Positions 62,132-64,000 of a stretch of DNA of 64,000 nt are shown here, in pieces. Both the position numbers and the translations under genes were made by a program. How positions within the stretch are numbered: the stretch's first letter is position 1; each line of letters opens with the position of its first letter. The stretch covers positions 5,084,001 to 5,148,000 of the forward strand of contig NZ_CP009110.1 in assembly GCF_000739085.1 (NCBI RefSeq), given 5' to 3'. Source of the stretch: Amycolatopsis methanolica 239 (GTDB taxonomy: Bacteria; Actinomycetota; Actinomycetes; Mycobacteriales; Pseudonocardiaceae). The notes beneath the pieces were generated by a model. That model was given only the letters and a program-made list of their open reading frames with translations, was not told the origin of the DNA and did not search any database.

Positions 62132-63451
62132 GTGCCGCGACGAGACTCCCTCTGGTACCACCCCGGGTTCCGGCTGCTGTGGGCCGGCGACACGGTCAGC
62201 CAGGCGGGCACGTTCGTGGGCATCACAGTGCTGCCGCTGCTGGCCGCGACCGTGCTGTCCGCGACGCCCGGGGAGATGGGCCTGCTCACCGCGGCCGAGA
62301 ACGCCGCGTTCCTGCTGATCGGGTTGCCCGCCGGGGTGTGGGTGGACCGGATGAAACGGCGTCCGCTCATGCTGCGCGCCGACTTCGCGCGCGCTGCGCT
62401 GCTGCTGACGATCCCGCTGGCCTGGTGGACCGGGTGGCTGACCCTGACCCAGCTGGTCGTAGTCGCGTTGCTGGTCAGCGTCGGGACGGTGTTCTTCGAC
62501 GTCGCCTACCAGTCCTACCTGCCGCCCCTGGTCGGGCGGGAGCACCTGGTGGAGGGCAACGCGAAGCTGCAGGCCAGCCAGTCGGTCGCGCAGGTGGTCG
62601 GGCCGGGGCTCGGCGGCGGGCTGACCCAGTTGTTCGGCGCGGCCAACGCGGTGCTCGCGACCGGGGCGGGCTACGTCGCGTCCGGGCTGTTCCTGCTGCG
62701 CATCCGGACGCCCGAACCGGAGCCGGAACCACACGACGGCACGCCGCTGCGCACGCAGATCGCCGAGGGCCTGCAGTTCGTGTTCGGCAACCGGGCGCTG
62801 CGCGCGATCGTGCTGTGCACCGCGAGCGGCAACTTCGCCGGCACGATCGTGATCTCGATGCAGGTCCTGTTCCTCACCAGGGATCTCGGGTTGAGCCCGT
62901 CCGGGGTCGGCCTGGTGCTCGCCGTCGCCAGCGGCGGCGGCATCCTGGGCGCGCTCACCGCCGGGTTCTGGACCCGGGTGATCGGGCAGGCCAGGGCGAT
63001 CTGGCTGGTGCCGATGACCACCTGGCCGCTCCAGCTGCTGCTGCCACTGTCCCAGCCGGGCTGGTCGGTGGCGCTGGGCGTGCTGGGGATGGTGGCCAGC
63101 GGCTACGGCATCGTGGTCTACAACGTCGCGCAGGTCAGCTACCGGCAGGCGATCTGCCCGGACCGGCTGATGGGCCGGATGAACGCGACCGTGCGGTTCG
63201 TGGTGTGGGGCACCATGCCGCTCGGCGGGCTGGCAGGCGGCGCGCTCGGCGAGCTGATCGGCGTCCGGTCCACCGTGTGGACCGGGTGCGCGCTCATGGC
63301 GGTGACGATGCTGCCGGTGCTGCTCTCCCCGTTGCGGCGGATGCGCGACCTGCCGGTCAGCCCGCCCGCTCCCACCACTGCGGATCCAGCTGACCCCGCG
63401 CCACGAACTCCGCCGGGCCCGTCAGCGTCGACGCCCCCCGCTCCACGGTGA
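62132..63451 (+). CDS. Major facilitator superfamily transporter (DHA3-like)
   Basis: 439 residues with about 12 hydrophobic helices; motif A VWVDRMKRRPLMLRADFAR between helices 2 and 3. The start is GTG at 62132 (VPRRDSLWYHPGFRLLWAGD), chosen because an upstream GTG at 62093 would lie within the operator palindrome. Export of a drug or metabolite is inferred from the family. The C-terminal 30 residues (Pro/Thr-rich) lie antisense to dapF; the two genes overlap tail to tail by 95 bp. Confidence 0.82.
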   Translation: MPRRDSLWYHPGFRLLWAGDTVSQAGTFVGITVLPLLAATVLSATPGEMGLLTAAENAAFLLIGLPAGVWVDRMKRRPLMLRADFARAALLLTIPLAWWTGWLTLTQLVVVALLVSVGTVFFDVAYQSYLPPLVGREHLVEGNAKLQASQSVAQVVGPGLGGGLTQLFGAANAVLATGAGYVASGLFLLRIRTPEPEPEPHDGTPLRTQIAEGLQFVFGNRALRAIVLCTASGNFAGTIVISMQVLFLTRDLGLSPSGVGLVLAVASGGGILGALTAGFWTRVIGQARAIWLVPMTTWPLQLLLPLSQPGWSVALGVLGMVASGYGIVVYNVAQVSYRQAICPDRLMGRMNATVRFVVWGTMPLGGLAGGALGELIGVRSTVWTGCALMAVTMLPVLLSPLRRMRDLPVSPPAPTTADPADPAPRTPPGPSASTPPAPR

Positions 63452-64000
63452 CCTCGACGCGGCCGCCGGGGATGTCCACCGCGGACTTTCCGGTGTCGGT
63501 GCCCGCCAGGTGCAGCGCGGCCGCGACCGCGGCCACCGTGCCGGTGCCGCAGGCGCGGGTCTCGCCGACTCCCCGTTCGTACACCCGCATCTTCAGGCGC
63601 TGCTCGCCGAGCGGGTTGACGAACTCCAGGTTGACGCCGTCGGGGAAGAAGTCGCTGTCGTAGCGGGGCGCGCGGGTCAGGTCCAGCTCGTCGATGTCGT
63701 CGTCCACAATGGACACCAGGTGCGGGTTGCCCACGTTCACCGCGACACCGGAGAAGTTGTGCCCGTCCACGATGGCGACCGAGGCGCCGGTGATCGCGGC
63801 CGGCCCCATCTGCACGGTCACCGTGAGGTCCGGGTGCACCACCACCGGACGGTCGCCGGCGCGGGTGCCGATCACGAACTCCCGCCCGGAGACCAGGCCC
63901 GCTTCGACGAGGTACCGCGCGAACACCCGCGTTCCGTTGCCGCACATCTCGGCGATCGACCCGTCGGCGTTGCGGTAGTCCATGAACCACTCCCCCGCCG
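63357..64000 (-). CDS. dapF: Diaminopimelate epimerase DapF (5' end cut by window edge)
   Basis: Visible part is the C-terminal 214 codons of an enzyme of about 275 residues. Both catalytic cysteines are in view: Cys in AEMCGNGTR and Cys in TRACGTGTVAAVA. Converts LL- to meso-diaminopimelate for lysine and peptidoglycan. The hflX-dapF neighbourhood matches the mycobacterial order (Rv2725c-Rv2726c). The start codon lies beyond position 64000. Confidence 0.95.
   Translation of the reverse strand, partial: AGEWFMDYRNADGSIAEMCGNGTRVFARYLVEAGLVSGREFVIGTRAGDRPVVVHPDLTVTVQMGPAAITGASVAIVDGHNFSGVAVNVGNPHLVSIVDDDIDELDLTRAPRYDSDFFPDGVNLEFVNPLGEQRLKMRVYERGVGETRACGTGTVAAVAAALHLAGTDTGKSAVDIPGGRVEVTVERGASTLTGPAEFVARGQLDPQWWERAG

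Overview
The window is very GC-rich actinobacterial DNA. Gene order and families point to the Pseudonocardiaceae, most likely an Amycolatopsis-like organism. That assignment is an inference from the gene set: a mycofactocin cluster, a Mycobacterium-like mce4/cholesterol locus, a class II ribonucleotide reductase (nrdRJ), and the lexA-chiZ-nrdR and hflX-dapF neighbourhoods. No rRNA, tRNA, CRISPR array or insertion sequence was recognised.

Layout. (1) 1-8402: mycofactocin cluster. The precursor peptide mftA, chaperone mftB and radical SAM mftC are followed by two FadH/Old-Yellow-Enzyme-type oxidoreductases, a mycofactocin-linked SDR and the glycosyltransferase mftF (cut by the left edge). The TetR regulator mftR is divergent. 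mftD and mftE are not between mftC and mftF. (2) 8471-15482: Nudix-NYN fusion, ROK glucokinase, and a conserved block of a small Cys protein, ArsA-like ATPase, two SRPBCC proteins, a metallophosphoesterase and fadD15. (3) 15511-17155: MEDS-STAS-MEDS/ATPase regulatory cassette; the last gene carries two compensating frameshifts. (4) 17156-34147: cholesterol/steroid uptake and side-chain catabolism locus. A 13-kb leftward unit runs fdxD-hsd4A-ALDH-SDR-yrbE4AB-mce4ABCDEF-mam4AB, and fadE26-fadE27-fadD17 run rightward. A perfect KstR-type operator (30311-30324) sits between the divergent arms. (5) 34276-39688: DUF1330 protein, then a Pat-like protein acyltransferase with a roughly 295-residue low-complexity head, next to the deacetylase acuC. 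(6) 39793-46913: ideR/dtxR-galK-galE, DUF4192, serine hydrolase, DUF2293 and CBS genes. (7) 46943-53191: a patch of damaged genes (MocR, a DinB/TIGR03086 protein, MFS exporter, LysR) around one intact prolyl oligopeptidase. (8) 53173-64000: SDR, nrdJ, nrdR, chiZ and lexA with two SOS boxes, a secreted beta-propeller-like protein, hflX, a winged-helix regulator, an MFS transporter and dapF (cut by the right edge).

How it fits together. Mce4 imports sterol, and FadD17, FadE26/27, Hsd4A and probably the ALDH and SDR trim the side chain under KstR. Mycofactocin supplies a redox cofactor for SDR-type dehydrogenases. The Pat-like/AcuC pair probably sets reversible lysine acylation of acyl-CoA enzymes. 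nrdRJ and lexA/chiZ tie nucleotide supply and division to DNA replication and damage. Most operons here use 4-base ATGA stop-start overlaps, which fixed many start codons. Six frameshifts were found. All lie in accessory regulators or a transporter, and the surrounding core genes read cleanly.
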